Source: GCA-003244245 sp050699955 (GTDB lineage Bacteria > Actinomycetota > Actinomycetes > Mycobacteriales > Pseudonocardiaceae). From it: a stretch of DNA of 64,000 nucleotides. Position 1 is the first letter of the stretch. Every line of letters begins with the position of its first letter. A program made the position numbers and the translations under genes. The notes under the pieces are model-generated. The model did no database searches, was not told the DNA's origin, and was given only the letters and a program-made list of their open reading frames with translations. This document shows positions 52,368 through 62,400 of the stretch, piece after piece. The stretch spans positions 73,222 through 137,221 of the forward strand of contig JBOHGD010000005.1 of NCBI GenBank assembly GCA_050699955.1. Reading direction: 5' to 3'.

Positions 52368-52817
52368 ATGGCGATCGCGGAACGCAGCGCGGAGACCACG
52401 TGGGAAGGTTCGCTCGGCGGCGGACGTGGAACGGTGCGCGGGGCGAGCGGGGCGTTGGACGGGCTGGCGGTGACCTGGGCATCGCGCACCGAGCGCCCGG
52501 GCGGGATGACCAGCCCGGAGGAACTGGCCGCGGCGGCTCACTCCGCTTGCTTCGCCATGGCCCTGGCACTGCGGCTCGGCGAGCGCAAGAGCGTCCCGGA
52601 GCGGCTGACCATCGCCGCGACCGTGACCCTCGACGACGTCGAGGGCGTTCCTACCATTGTCTCCTCGGTGCTGCGGGTGCGCGGCCGGGTACCGGGGCTG
52701 GACGCCGCAGGCTTCCACTCCGCGGTCGACGAGGCGGCCGAGCTGTGTCCGGTATCCCGCCTGTTCGCGGGCGCCGAGATCACCGTCAACGCCGAGCTGG
52801 AGTCGGCGTCGGCGTGA
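52368..52817 (+). CDS. OsmC-family peroxiredoxin
   Basis: The 149-residue length is standard for OsmC, which reduces organic hydroperoxides. The two catalytic Cys are visible in HSACFAMAL and AELCPVSRLF. The beginning, TTWEGSLGGGRGTV, is the usual OsmC N-terminus. A strong AGGAGG site precedes ATG 52368. It diverges from the AhpD-like gene over the palindromic region, completing a peroxide-stress group. Confidence 0.93.
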   Translation: MAIAERSAETTWEGSLGGGRGTVRGASGALDGLAVTWASRTERPGGMTSPEELAAAAHSACFAMALALRLGERKSVPERLTIAATVTLDDVEGVPTIVSSVLRVRGRVPGLDAAGFHSAVDEAAELCPVSRLFAGAEITVNAELESASA

Positions 52818-53029
52818 CTCCAGCCTGACCCGCGGCGGAGCGGTAACGTTCTTCTGCGGGTTGGGCCGGCTCGGTCTTGCTCCGCTCGCCGATGGTCCAG
52901 CCAGCAGTCAACTCCTCAGCCACCGAGGCCGTCTGGCTTGCTAATGGACGCGGGACACAGTCCTCGGGCTCGACGTGTAACTTGCCGCGCCCCGCGAGCG
53001 GCATCGATGCGCTAGAACGGGGACCCACC

Positions 53030-53424
53030 TCACTTGCAGTACCGAGCATGACCATATCTGCCGGCTCGATCCCCGTCCCACCCGGCCCAGCCGAGCAGCA
53101 GGCTGCCGTCGCTGTCGCGGGTGGCGGCGGGGTAGGAGACGAACCGCTCCTTGGGCACGTCGAGCTTGCCGCGGTGGCGCCAGTACTCGGTGCGCGCGAA
53201 GTCACCGGAGCCGTACTTGGGCGGACGGGGATGGTGCCCAGCCCGCGCTCGACGGCACGGCGCACCTCGGGATGGGTGACGTCCTGGCCGATCCGCTCGG
53301 CGATCCGGTCCTCGGCGCGCTGCAGCTCCCACACGTGCTCCCAGTCGGCCCGCTTGTCGAAGCCCTTGCCCTTATAGCGGTAGGCGGCCAGGAACGGCTT
53401 CCTTGTCATCACGACGAGTGCCAT
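53030..53424 (-). pseudogene. BREX-2 methylase PglX remnant, C-terminal end
   Basis: The frame from 53424 reads TRKPFLAAYRYKGKGFDKRA, DWEHVWELQRAEDRIAER and RAVERGLGTIPV, then shifts near 53230 and continues in another frame as PPKYGSGDFARTEYWRHRGK, LDVPKERFVSYPAATRDSDG, SLLLGWAGWDGDRAG. This order is the end of the PglX adenine methyltransferase of BREX type 2. The catalytic N-terminal and central parts (normally over 1000 residues) are absent. It has the same orientation as the intact pglW about 6 kb away. Confidence 0.78.
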
Positions 53425-53646
53425 TGTGATGACACGCCGCAGGTCGGCGGGCTCACCGGGGGAGCAGAACGGAGCGCAGTCCGCGTCGCGGTGTGGCGGG
53501 AAGGCCCTGTTCCACCGCCCCGCCGAGATCGACCGGCCCTCGCACGTCTCTACTGTGCGCGCGGTCACCGATGCGCAGAGCCGTTGGTCCCCGATCCCGT
53601 CGCCGGGGGCGATCACCGCGCAGAGTGACGCCGATGGCGCGCGTCG

Positions 53647-54579
53647 CTACCGCTTGAAGACGGTGTCGAGATGCCACTCCAGGAATTCCCGATTCGGGCG
53701 CTCGATCCTGCGGTCGGGCACCGAGATCTGCTGTCCCGCCTGCGCGTAGAACTGCTCGCCGTTGCCGAACTCGTCTCGAAGGTGGGTGCTCACCACCAAC
53801 CGGTGCTTGGCGTCGACTCCGAGGTAGCCCCGGTCGAACATGGTGTGCACGTCCGAGCGCAGCAACAGGCCGTTGTCGAGGCGATGCTCACCGCCTGCGG
53901 GGAGCGGACGGATGTGGGAGGCCTGCAGGACGGGTCGGATCTTGTTGCCGGTGATCGCGCATCGTCGGTTGTAGGCGTCGAGCACCACCGCCTGGAACGC
54001 TCGCTGGCCCAGCCGCTGGGGAGCCAGGCGCGGATCGCCGTACACGGGTCCCGGCCGGTGCCATACCTCGTCGAGGTCGACCTCGACGGACTTGCCGAGC
54101 AACTGGGCGAGAAGGTGTTCGAAGTAGCTCGCCGAGTGGAAGGTCCCGAGGTCGTAGGTCTTGCCCTGGACGATGTTGGGAGCGAACTCGGGAGGCGGTG
54201 CCACGACTTCGTCTGGAGGGAAGAACCGGGTGTCCCGCACCAGGACGCACCCGATCGTCGGGTCCTCGCCTGGGTGGATTGCTTGTCGGCGATAGTGCCC
54301 GATCCTGCGTCGCATCTGTTCCAGGTCCACTGCGCCGTTCGTCTGCCCGTAGAACTCCCAGGCTTCCGAGACCCGCAGTCGAACGAAGCCGCTGAAGAAG
54401 CCGCCGCCCACGACTTTGTTGTGCGGGTAGTGGGTCTTGAAGAAGAAGGGCTCGCCCGGCGTCAGCGCCTTGAATGCCCCGTGCCCGGAGGGCCGCCAGA
54501 AGTTCACCTCGTCCAGGGAAGGGCGAGCAGCGAGGAAGCGGAACCATTCCTCATCAGTGACCCCCACATAGGCCCTCAC
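53647..54579 (-). CDS. HNH endonuclease with N-terminal PUA/ASCH-like domain
   Basis: The 310-residue protein begins with a beta-rich domain (AYVGVTDEEWFRFLAARPSL, ALTPGEPFFFKTHYPHNKVV, GFVRLRVSEAWEFYGQ) that looks like modified-base readers, and ends with an HNH nuclease: CAITGNKIRPVLQASHIRPL, RLDNGLLLRSDVHTMFDRG (His, Asn and His of the triad present). This layout is typical of type IV, modification-dependent restriction enzymes. It lies beside the PglX remnant and may be a later defence gene. No partner methylase is seen. Confidence 0.82.
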   Translation of the reverse strand: MRAYVGVTDEEWFRFLAARPSLDEVNFWRPSGHGAFKALTPGEPFFFKTHYPHNKVVGGGFFSGFVRLRVSEAWEFYGQTNGAVDLEQMRRRIGHYRRQAIHPGEDPTIGCVLVRDTRFFPPDEVVAPPPEFAPNIVQGKTYDLGTFHSASYFEHLLAQLLGKSVEVDLDEVWHRPGPVYGDPRLAPQRLGQRAFQAVVLDAYNRRCAITGNKIRPVLQASHIRPLPAGGEHRLDNGLLLRSDVHTMFDRGYLGVDAKHRLVVSTHLRDEFGNGEQFYAQAGQQISVPDRRIERPNREFLEWHLDTVFKR

Positions 54580-54602
54580 GGAAGGCAGTGTTCCACGCTA
54601 GA

Positions 54603-55898
54603 TCAACGATGGATAGCCGCAGATCCGCTGATCGTCTCGCGCACAGCCACGCGGAAGTCCGCGACGGCAGGGGTCGTCTTCCAGCGGGCGAGCGTGTCGT
54701 CGAGGCGGATGAGGTCGGTGAGAATCCGTCCAGACTTGGTGTCGGCGGCGATGCCCAGCGCTTGCATTCCCACGGTGGCGGCGTTCTCCACCTCGTGGTC
54801 ACCGGCATGGGCCAGTGCCGCGCGGGCGAGGTATGCGCCACGGCTGAGTCGGAGTCTGTTGGGCACTGTGGTGAGGGCGGCCTCGAAGCTCTCGACCGCG
54901 CGACGGTACTCGCCCAGCAAGGTCCAGCTATGTGCCTGGCTGAGGGTGAGGCGATCTTCGTTCAGCCAATGCCCGCCCGGCGAGTCGGGGTCGTTGTCGC
55001 TGGTGTGGAGCAGTTCTCGGGCGCGGTCGTAGGACCGCTGGGTCGCGGCCTCGTCGCCATTGATCGCGTGACCGCGTGCGGCCCGGGTCGCCGCCAGGGC
55101 CGCCATCCGGCTGCGCGGCGTAGCGATCTTCATCGCCTGCTCGCCCGCGCCGATCGCGTCGGCCGCCACTCGCATATCTCCGGCGAGTTCCGATTTGGAG
55201 GCCAGGATGTACGCGGTGAGATCACGGTCGCCGACCAGATGGGACAGGCCGAGTGCGCGGTCCAGCCAGGATTCGGCGAGTTGGTACTCGGACAGGTCCT
55301 TGATGGCGATCTGCTCGCGAACGACGGGTATCACTCGACGCGGACCGAACAGCATGTTGTTCGCTTCGAGAACCTTCCGCATCTGCTGGAAATGCTCGAC
55401 GGGATGGGCGTCGCCGACGGCTGGCAGGGATGCGCCGGTGGGCAGCGGTAGCGATGTGGTGGCCAGGCCCACGGCGGCTGAGCCGATGCCCTGGAGAAAA
55501 ACTCTGCGCGGGACGGACACGAAGACAACCCTTCCGTCAGGCGTGCGGGCCGGGACGATGATCTCCCCGTCGAGGTTACCGGCCTGGTTGGCCACATGGA
55601 TGTCCTCGCTGGCCACATGCGTGGGCTCGGCTGCCTGCTCGGGTTCCGCCTCGGCCAGGGCGTGTAGGCGCACGAGGGTTCCGGCGGCGTCCAGTGCGCG
55701 GTCGCAGCTCTCGACCAGCGCGCCCGGTATGGGGCGTTCGGCGCGTTCGATCTTGGCCAGGTAGCTGGGGTTGCAGTGCACCTGTTGTCCCAGCTCCGCG
55801 AGCGAGAGGCCCCGCGCGATGCGCAGTGCCCGCAGCTCGGCGCCCCAGTAATGGTGCAGGCTCTCGTGTGGCGTGAGTTCCTTCGGTTGCTGTCCCAT
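54603..55898 (-). CDS. XRE regulator, paralogue B, with in-frame deletion
   Basis: The 431-residue paralogue has the same N-terminal helix-turn-helix (LSLAELGQQVHCNPSYLAKI), PRRVFLQGIGSAAVG motif and helical C-terminal domain as paralogue C, but about 30 residues corresponding to MQQLRSSWHGPDQRALIGVE and the following stretch are missing after REQIAI. The deletion keeps the frame. ATG 55898 has CGGGGGAACCG before it. The 91 bp upstream are identical to those of paralogue C, so promoter and operator are duplicated too. Whether the shortened ligand domain still works is unknown. Confidence 0.82.
   Translation of the reverse strand: MGQQPKELTPHESLHHYWGAELRALRIARGLSLAELGQQVHCNPSYLAKIERAERPIPGALVESCDRALDAAGTLVRLHALAEAEPEQAAEPTHVASEDIHVANQAGNLDGEIIVPARTPDGRVVFVSVPRRVFLQGIGSAAVGLATTSLPLPTGASLPAVGDAHPVEHFQQMRKVLEANNMLFGPRRVIPVVREQIAIKDLSEYQLAESWLDRALGLSHLVGDRDLTAYILASKSELAGDMRVAADAIGAGEQAMKIATPRSRMAALAATRAARGHAINGDEAATQRSYDRARELLHTSDNDPDSPGGHWLNEDRLTLSQAHSWTLLGEYRRAVESFEAALTTVPNRLRLSRGAYLARAALAHAGDHEVENAATVGMQALGIAADTKSGRILTDLIRLDDTLARWKTTPAVADFRVAVRETISGSAAIHR
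55589..55619. repeat. Two TGGCCACATG repeats inside paralogue B
   Basis: TGGCCACATG occurs at 55589-55598 and 55610-55619, exactly 21 bp apart, in the coding region of the linker. The inverted form CATGTGGCCA is found again just upstream of the gene at 55920-55929. Confidence 0.7.
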
Positions 55899-55989
55899 CG
55901 GTTCCCCCGGAATGTGGTCCATGTGGCCAACTGCACGGTGACGAGGACTATTCAGAATTCCGTGCTGATTCCGGCGTGAGCCTAGCGCC
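55899..55989. repeat. 91-bp upstream block, first copy
   Basis: The sequence is identical to 57491-57581. It covers the ribosome site and probable promoter of paralogue B and shows recent tandem duplication. It contains CATGTGGCCA and a GAATTC palindrome. Confidence 0.92.
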
Positions 55990-56128
55990 GTCGATATCGC
56001 TGCGGTGCGCCGAGATTCGATCATGCCGCTCCCGCCTCATCGCACAGCCACGCCCCACAGGGGGCGGCGGTTACCGACCCCACCACGCACCCACCTATCG
56101 CGGGCGACGGCATACCCGTAACGGGTAA

Positions 56129-57490
56129 TCACGCCTGACGGCTGATCGTCTCTCGCACAGCGGTGCGGAAGTCCGCAACGACGGGGGTCTTCTGCCAAGG
56201 GGCGAGCGCGTCGTCCAATCGGATGAGTTCGGTGAGGATCCGTGCCGAACCGGTCTCGGCGCCGATGCTCAGCGCGTCGAGTCCGAGGGTCGCGGCGTGT
56301 TCGACCTCGCGATCACCGGCGTATGCCAGCGCCGAACGGGCGAGCCACACACCACGGCCCCGGGGAATGCCAGCGGGCATCTCACCGATGGCACCTTCGA
56401 AGCTCTCAGCCGCGCGACGATAGGAGCCCAGGACCGTCAGACTCCGCGCCCGCTGGAGGGAGATGTAGGTGGGTGTGAGCCACGACCCGCACGGGGACGC
56501 TGGGTCAGCATCGCTGGCGGTCAGCAGATCGTGGGCATTCTCGTAGGCTAGTTCTGTTGCAGCGTGGTCGCCGCTCAGCGCATACCCGCGTCCGGCGAAG
56601 GTCGCTGCGACGGCCGAGAGGCGGCTGTTGGTTGGGGCAAGGCTCACCGCTTGTTCCGCTGCGCCGATGGCGTCTGCGGCCATGTGCATATCGCCAGCGA
56701 GGTTCGACTTGCACGCCAGGACGTAGACGGTGAGATCGTGATCTGCCGCGAGATGGGAAAGACCCAGGGCGCGATCGGCACAGGCCCCCGCGAGATGGTG
56801 CTCGCCGGTGTCCCGGTAGAGCCATCCGCAGAATTCCGCGAAGCGGGCCTCCACCCCGATCAGTGCGCGCTGGTCGGGGCCGTGCCAGCTTGATCGGAGC
56901 TGCTGCATGATGGCGATCTGCTCCCGCACAAAGGGAATCACTCGCCGGGCACCGAACAGCTTGTCGTTGTCCACGAGCACCTGCAGCATCTGGTCGAAGT
57001 GCTCGATCGGGTGGACGTCGCCGACCTTGGGAAGTGCGGGTATCGAGGTGGCGGCGATGCCCAGGGCGGTGGAGCCGATGCCCTGGAGGAAGGCTCTGCG
57101 CGGGACGGACACGAAGACAACCCTTCCGTCGGGCGTGCGGGCCGGGACGACGATCTCTCCGTCGAGGTTACCGGGCTGGTTGGTCACATGGATGTCCTCG
57201 CTGGCCACATGCGTGGGCTCGGTCGCTTGTTCGTGTTCCGCTTCGGCCAGGGCGTGCAGGCGCATGAGGGTTCCGGAGGCGTCCAGTGCGCGGTCGCAGC
57301 TCTCGACCAGTGTGGCGGGTATGGGGCGTTCGGCGCGTTCGATCTTGGCCAGGTAGCTGGGGTTGCAGTGCACCTGCTGTCCCAGTTCCGCGAGTGAGAG
57401 CCCCCGGGCGGTGCGCAGTGCGCGTAGCTCGGCGCCCCAGTAGTGGTGCAGGCTCTCGTGTGGCGTGAGTTCCTTCGGTTGCTGTCCCAT
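56129..57490 (-). CDS. XRE regulator, paralogue C
   Basis: The 453-residue full-length member has an XRE helix-turn-helix at about 18-70 (LSLAELGQQVHCNPSYLAKI), a linker with THVASEDIHVTNQPGNL, an RRAFLQGIGSTALG motif near 145, and a helical repeat C-terminus with REQIAIMQQLRSSWHG and FAEFCGWLYRDTGE. It serves as the reference for the deletion in paralogue B. ATG 57490 is supported by CGGGGGAACCG. Targets are unknown; autoregulation through the TGGCCACA-type sites is a reasonable guess. Confidence 0.85.
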   Translation of the reverse strand: MGQQPKELTPHESLHHYWGAELRALRTARGLSLAELGQQVHCNPSYLAKIERAERPIPATLVESCDRALDASGTLMRLHALAEAEHEQATEPTHVASEDIHVTNQPGNLDGEIVVPARTPDGRVVFVSVPRRAFLQGIGSTALGIAATSIPALPKVGDVHPIEHFDQMLQVLVDNDKLFGARRVIPFVREQIAIMQQLRSSWHGPDQRALIGVEARFAEFCGWLYRDTGEHHLAGACADRALGLSHLAADHDLTVYVLACKSNLAGDMHMAADAIGAAEQAVSLAPTNSRLSAVAATFAGRGYALSGDHAATELAYENAHDLLTASDADPASPCGSWLTPTYISLQRARSLTVLGSYRRAAESFEGAIGEMPAGIPRGRGVWLARSALAYAGDREVEHAATLGLDALSIGAETGSARILTELIRLDDALAPWQKTPVVADFRTAVRETISRQA

Positions 57491-57581
57491 CGGTTCCCCC
57501 GGAATGTGGTCCATGTGGCCAACTGCACGGTGACGAGGACTATTCAGAATTCCGTGCTGATTCCGGCGTGAGCCTAGCGCC
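57491..57581. repeat. 91-bp upstream block, second copy
   Basis: It is identical to 55899-55989 and located upstream of paralogue C. Identity ends just past CCTAGCGCC, defining one edge of the duplicated unit. Confidence 0.92.
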
Positions 57582-57663
57582 TCACTGTGTCCTGTGTGGC
57601 CGGTGGCGGAAGGACACGTGTGGATATGGAATCGGCGCCGGCCGGCGGATCACTATCGGCGCC

Positions 57664-57933
57664 ATGAAACAGATCGTCCGTGGCCCACTCGTCCTGTCGA
57701 TGGTCGACACCCGTACCGGAACCCAGCATCGCGTCGCCGTCGATATCGCCGCCACGCACCGCCATTCCGGTCGCTATCCGGCGCTGTGCGGAGCCGACGT
57801 GGCCTCGGCGAGCCTCACCACTGCGCCCACCGGCAACTGCCGGGAATGCGCCGACCGGGTACGGCGGCCGGATGCGGCACCCCGGCGCCGGTCGCTGCTG
57901 CGGTGGTTGCGACGCCCGGCGGCGTCGCGGTGA
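57664..57933 (+). CDS. Small conserved protein with Cys motif
   Basis: The 89-residue product starts MKQIVRGPLVLSMVDTRTG and contains YPALCGADVASASLTTAPTG then NCRECADRV, with three Cys residues that could bind a metal, and a basic tail. ATG 57664 is chosen by the start of the ordered region; its ribosome site is weak. It overlaps the next gene as GTGA, so they are cotranscribed. I do not know its function. Confidence 0.6.
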   Translation: MKQIVRGPLVLSMVDTRTGTQHRVAVDIAATHRHSGRYPALCGADVASASLTTAPTGNCRECADRVRRPDAAPRRRSLLRWLRRPAASR

Positions 57934-58667
57934 CCGCGCCGAACGGCACCGGCAATGGAACCGGCCGCCACGCTGACTTCGCGGGCTCGCGTCCGGTGGT
58001 GCTGCTCCGCCCCCGCCGCCATCCCACCGATGCCGGTCCGCGGCTCGTGCACCTCGCCCCGCTGCCGGAGGGAGCACTGTCCAGCGCGCTCACCGCGCTC
58101 TGCGGGACCCTGCTGCACCCGGACGCCGTCGAGCAGGTCACCGCGGGGGAGGGCACGCCGTGCTCGCCGTGCCTGGTCAGCCACATCGCGACGCTGCCCG
58201 GCGAACCGCTCGCCGCCGCTGCCGAGGCCCTCGACCCGGGACCGGCCGCCGCGGCGTCGACCTACCGCGAGTGGGGCTGGCCCGTGCTGCTGCGCCGCGA
58301 CCAGGTGTGGCTCGCCCTGGGTGCCGAGGCCGTCGCGCTGACGGTGCCCACCGCGGCGGCCGCCAGAGCCGCCGCGCTGCTCACCGTGCGGCGCTGCCCG
58401 CCCGCGATGTTCGCCCACCCCTACGCGCCGGAGCACCAGGTGCTGCTCGCGGGCGAGCCCTACGGGGTGGCGCTGCCCTGGCCGCCCGGCGTGCACCAGG
58501 TCGCCACCAGCGTCCTGCTCCCGCCCACCATGACCCCGCGCGGCCCGCTCACCTGGACCCGAGCCCCGCTGCCGGACGCCCTGACCCTGTGCCGCGAGAT
58601 CGACGTCCTCGCCGCCCTCCGCGCCGCCGCTGACGAACCCCCACCATCAACACCCACCGCGTTCTGA
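57930..58667 (+). CDS. Conserved protein, possibly primase/polymerase-related
   Basis: The 245-residue product begins at GTG 57930, overlapping the previous stop. The N-terminal third is Ala/Pro-rich with a CSPC pair; the rest (STYREWGWPVLLRRDQVWLA, PTMTPRGPLTWTRAP, LCREIDVLAALRAA) resembles a family found in Pseudonocardiaceae and recalls the N-terminal fold of bifunctional primase-polymerases, but no catalytic acidic motif is clear. I treat it as a conserved hypothetical protein. Confidence 0.6.
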   Translation: MTAPNGTGNGTGRHADFAGSRPVVLLRPRRHPTDAGPRLVHLAPLPEGALSSALTALCGTLLHPDAVEQVTAGEGTPCSPCLVSHIATLPGEPLAAAAEALDPGPAAAASTYREWGWPVLLRRDQVWLALGAEAVALTVPTAAAARAAALLTVRRCPPAMFAHPYAPEHQVLLAGEPYGVALPWPPGVHQVATSVLLPPTMTPRGPLTWTRAPLPDALTLCREIDVLAALRAAADEPPPSTPTAF

Positions 58668-58705
58668 ACAGAAGTGAGTCGTGAAGATGTGCCGGAACGA
58701 TGGGG

Positions 58706-59107
58706 TCAAGCGCTGAGGATAGTCAGTCCCTCGTGCTCGGCGAAGTCAGAGAAGTCTTTGGTGTTCAGGGTTGCCAGGGGAAGCCCATGAGCCAGACAAC
58801 AAGCGGCGATCCAGGTGTCGTTACTTGGTCTTGGCCGTCCTCGGCGGTCGGCAAACGCTGAAATCTCTCCCCATACCCCAGCCACCTTGTCCGTGCTGTG
58901 CACTATGGCGAAACCGTTCAGCCAACTGCTCAGGTGCGCCCGACGAGACGGACCCCAGCTTCGCCATTCAGTCCACTTGAGGAGTTCACCCAGGGTAATG
59001 AATGTGATGATCGGTTCTCGCCCTGTCAGCTGGGAGAGTAGCGCAGCGGGTAGGCGACGCTTGAAGCTGAGAGATGCGACATCGGTGTCGAGCACAACCG
59101 CAGTCAC
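58706..59107 (-). CDS. PIN-domain toxin (VapC-like)
   Basis: The 133-residue length is typical of VapC ribonucleases. Acidic residues of the active site are in VLDTDVAS (D7), TLGELLKW (E41), SNDTWIAACC (D96) and KDF near 117. It lies 6 bp downstream of a small antitoxin-like gene, in the standard antitoxin-first order. The target RNA cannot be predicted. Confidence 0.9.
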   Translation of the reverse strand: MTAVVLDTDVASLSFKRRLPAALLSQLTGREPIITFITLGELLKWTEWRSWGPSRRAHLSSWLNGFAIVHSTDKVAGVWGEISAFADRRGRPRPSNDTWIAACCLAHGLPLATLNTKDFSDFAEHEGLTILSA

Positions 59108-59113
59108 GTAGCA

Positions 59114-59314
59114 TTACCTTAGTTCAGCGTGCCGTGCGGCATACGTAAATGCGAGGAACTCGTCGAGTTCCTCGTCAGTCTCGAAGATTTCCTCGCAAGC
59201 GAGGTCATCTGCCGACCGGATCGGTTGAATCCCTTTACGTCGTAGCTGTTCGTCCAGGGTTTCACTGCTACCGGTCGGGTACTGGGCCGGGTGGTCCATG
59301 TTGTCTGTGGTCAT
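59114..59314 (-). CDS. VapB-like antitoxin
   Basis: The 66-residue acidic protein has the ending RKGIQPIRSADDLACEEIFE and then DELDEFLAFTYAARHAEL, a typical toxin-binding tail of PIN-partner antitoxins. A DNA-binding domain is not clear in the short N-terminus. ATG 59314 follows GGAGGCGTG; the frame extends a further 20 codons upstream. Confidence 0.78.
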   Translation of the reverse strand: MTTDNMDHPAQYPTGSSETLDEQLRRKGIQPIRSADDLACEEIFETDEELDEFLAFTYAARHAELR

Positions 59315-59443
59315 CACGCCTCCAGTTCTCCAGTGTGGCACTGCGCCTGCTGGAAGTGACGTGCTCGCGCTCACTCGTCAGCCTGGACATCTCACCATGA
59401 GGGTCGGACAAGGAGCGTCTGCCTGTGCTGACGTCCATCAGGG

Positions 59444-62400
59444 TCAGGCTGCGCCGGTCTCGTTACGGAGCCAGGGGCCGGTGGCGATCACGTGTTCCTC
59501 GGAGGTCTCGCGTCCCAGGAGGTGGCCTGGCCACCTGGTCTCGTCCTCGGCGGGGCAGAGCAGCACCAGCGCGCTGGGGCCGCCCTCGCGCCCGGCCCGG
59601 CGCGCCCGGTGCGCCAGCCGTTCCAGCAGCGCAGAGCCACCCTGGTAGCGGGCGAGCGAGGTCAGGCCGTCGAGGAGCAGCACCCCGGGCGCCGACCACC
59701 GCGCTTCGAGCTTGTCGAACGCCGCCGTCACGACTCGTTGCAGGTTGGTGTGGTCCCGGCTGCCCGGCTCGGCGGCGTCGGCGCGCAGCACCACGGAGAA
59801 GTCGGGGATCTTCCGCTCGGTGGTCACCGCCCGCAGCGCCGTGACGAACTCCGCCGACGCGTCGTGCACGGGCGCGTCCAGGATCTCGGCGAGCCGGGTG
59901 CGGCACCGCGCCCAGGACGCGCGGCGCACCGTCACCACCCGCACCCCGCCGTGCGAGACGGCGCGGCCGAGCCGGGCGGCGACGTCGGCGGCCGCGCTGC
60001 CGGCGGGCGACGAAGCGCCCGTCGAGGTCGAGCGCCGCAGCGACGGGTACCCGGTGGTCGAGGCGTCGGGCGGGGTGAAACGCGTGCCGTCCCACTCCAT
60101 CCGCACCCCGGCCTCGTCGAGCAGCCGCCGCAGCTCCAGGCCGGTGGGCAGCGGCGCCAGGCCGGGGAACCGGGCCTGCACCCGGGCGTCGAACCAGTCG
60201 GGCCGCACCCCGTCCCTGGGAACCCCGGCGCCCGCCTGGGCCAGCCGCAACGCCCGCGCCGGGTGCAGGTCGTGCGGGTAGAGCTCCATCCGCGCGTTGG
60301 CCAGTACCGAGCCCGACGCCGCCGCGGCGAGCGCCACCAGCCGGTTCTCGGAGAAGACCAGGTCGATGTCCGTGCGGCCGGTCACCCCGGCGAGTGCGCG
60401 CACCACGGCGGCGGGGGTGGGCAGCGGGTCGCTGCCGGCCAGCCGGACGGCCTCGTCGGCGAGCCCGCAGGCCAGTTCGAGTAACTGACCGTCACCGGGC
60501 ATGTCCAGCGGCTCGTCCTCGCTCACCTGCAGTGCGATCAGCACCCGGTCCGCGTGCCTGCGCAAGGCGAAGCGCGGCGCATCGGAGATCGAGTCGGCCT
60601 CGACGGCGCCGCGCAGCACGGCGTAGGCGTAGGCCCGGCGGCGCCGAAGGTCCTCTTCCCGGGCGCAACCGCGCAGCAGCAGGAGCTGGTCGACCAGCTC
60701 GCTCGCCGCGGCCACCCGGGACAGCTCCGCCAGTGCCGAGGCGACGTCCTCGCGGACCGCTGCCAGCATCGGCTCGCCGGCCCATTCCCGCCGGCGCTCG
60801 CCCCTCACCTGGGCGATCCGTGCGCCGGTGAGGCCGCCGGCCGCGGCGACCTCCGCCAGTGTCGGCCACCGGGAGGGCGGCAGCACGCCCTGTTCGTCGG
60901 GCAGGCCCAGCAGCGCCCGGGTCAGTCGGGGCTGGGTCGCGTTGCGCCGGGTGGCTGCCGGAATGAGCCGGGCGACCACCGCGTCGAGGGACGGCGCGGA
61001 GCCGGCCTGCTCCTCCCGGGGCGCGTCCTCGCGGGTGGGGGTGGCCTTCGCCAGCGTGCGCCGCCACTGGGAGGCGCGGGTGACCAGCTCCGTGCGGGTG
61101 GCCCTGGGCAGGCCGCGGGCCTGCCAGAGCCGCCGGGTCGGGATGTCGATCAGATCGCCGACGGTGCTGGCGCCCAGCCGCTGGGCCACCGCGACCGCAC
61201 GCATCGAGAGCCCCGACGCGTCGAGCGCGGTGTCGGCGGTGGCGCGCCCGGCCAGCTCGTCGCGCTGCTCCTGCCGGTCCTCGGACCCGGAGAACGTGCT
61301 GGCGGCAGGCAGCTCGTCGTCCGCGGCGGCGAACACCTGCCGCCATGCTTGGCGCATCGCCCCGGCGGACAGGAACCGCTGCTCGGCGTCGGGGTGCAGG
61401 GCGCGGCCGAAGAAGGCGGCCAGCGGCTCGCGCAGCGCCGCGTCGAACAGCTCGGACGACAGCGTGACCTCGTCGACGAAGCGGGGATCGGTACCGTCCT
61501 CGCCCCAGGCCGGCACCTCCCGGCTGGCCATCTCGTGCAACGTCACCGCCGCCGCGTAGCGCTCGGCCGCGTCGTCGTAGGTGGGCCTGCGGTCGGTGCC
61601 GAGGAACGGGTCGCGGTAGCCGCGAGTGCCGGTGAGCACGTCGGACAGCGGCGCCCCGGCCAGGGAGAAGTCGAAGAGCACCAGCGAGGTGCCCCGCTTC
61701 GGATGGGTCCGGACGCCGAGATTGTCCGGCTTGATGTCGCGGTGGAACGTGTCGCGGGAGTGCAGGTAGCCCAGCACGTCCAGCAGCTGGTCACCGAAGC
61801 GCTGGAGCTGGTCGGGGAGCAGGGCGCCGTCCTCGCGCAGCACCTGTGCCAGCGTGCGCCGCCCGGCGTGGTCGAGTTCGACCGCGTGCCGGGTGCCCAG
61901 CGGGAAGACCCCGCGCTTGAGCATCACCAGGTGCTCGTGGCGCAGTCCCTCCAGCGCGGACGCCTCGTCGGCGAGCCGCTGCTCGGCGTGCGCGGAGCGA
62001 CCGACCTTGAGTACCGACTCCAGCCCGTCCCGGACGACGTGGAAGGCTCGCGCGGTCGCCCCCGTACCCAGCACGTGCAGCACCACGTACCCGTCGGGCA
62101 GTTCGGTGTCCCTGGTGGCGTCCCACGGATCGAGGTCGGTCTCGTCCGGCTCGGTGCCGGTGGTGGGGATCTCGTCGAGGTGCTCCAGGAACTCGCCGAC
62201 GTCGGCGAAACGGTTGGTCACCCGCGGTTCGGTGGCCAGGGCGATGAGCGCGTCGACGTCGCCCGGGATCGCGTCCGACACCGCGGCCGGGTGCAGGCCG
62301 CGCTCGGCGGTGAGCCGGTCCATCAGCTCGGCGCGGGTCTGGGCCGGTGGCCGGCCGGTGAGCAGCAGGTACGCCGTCGAACCCAGGCCGAAGACGTCGA

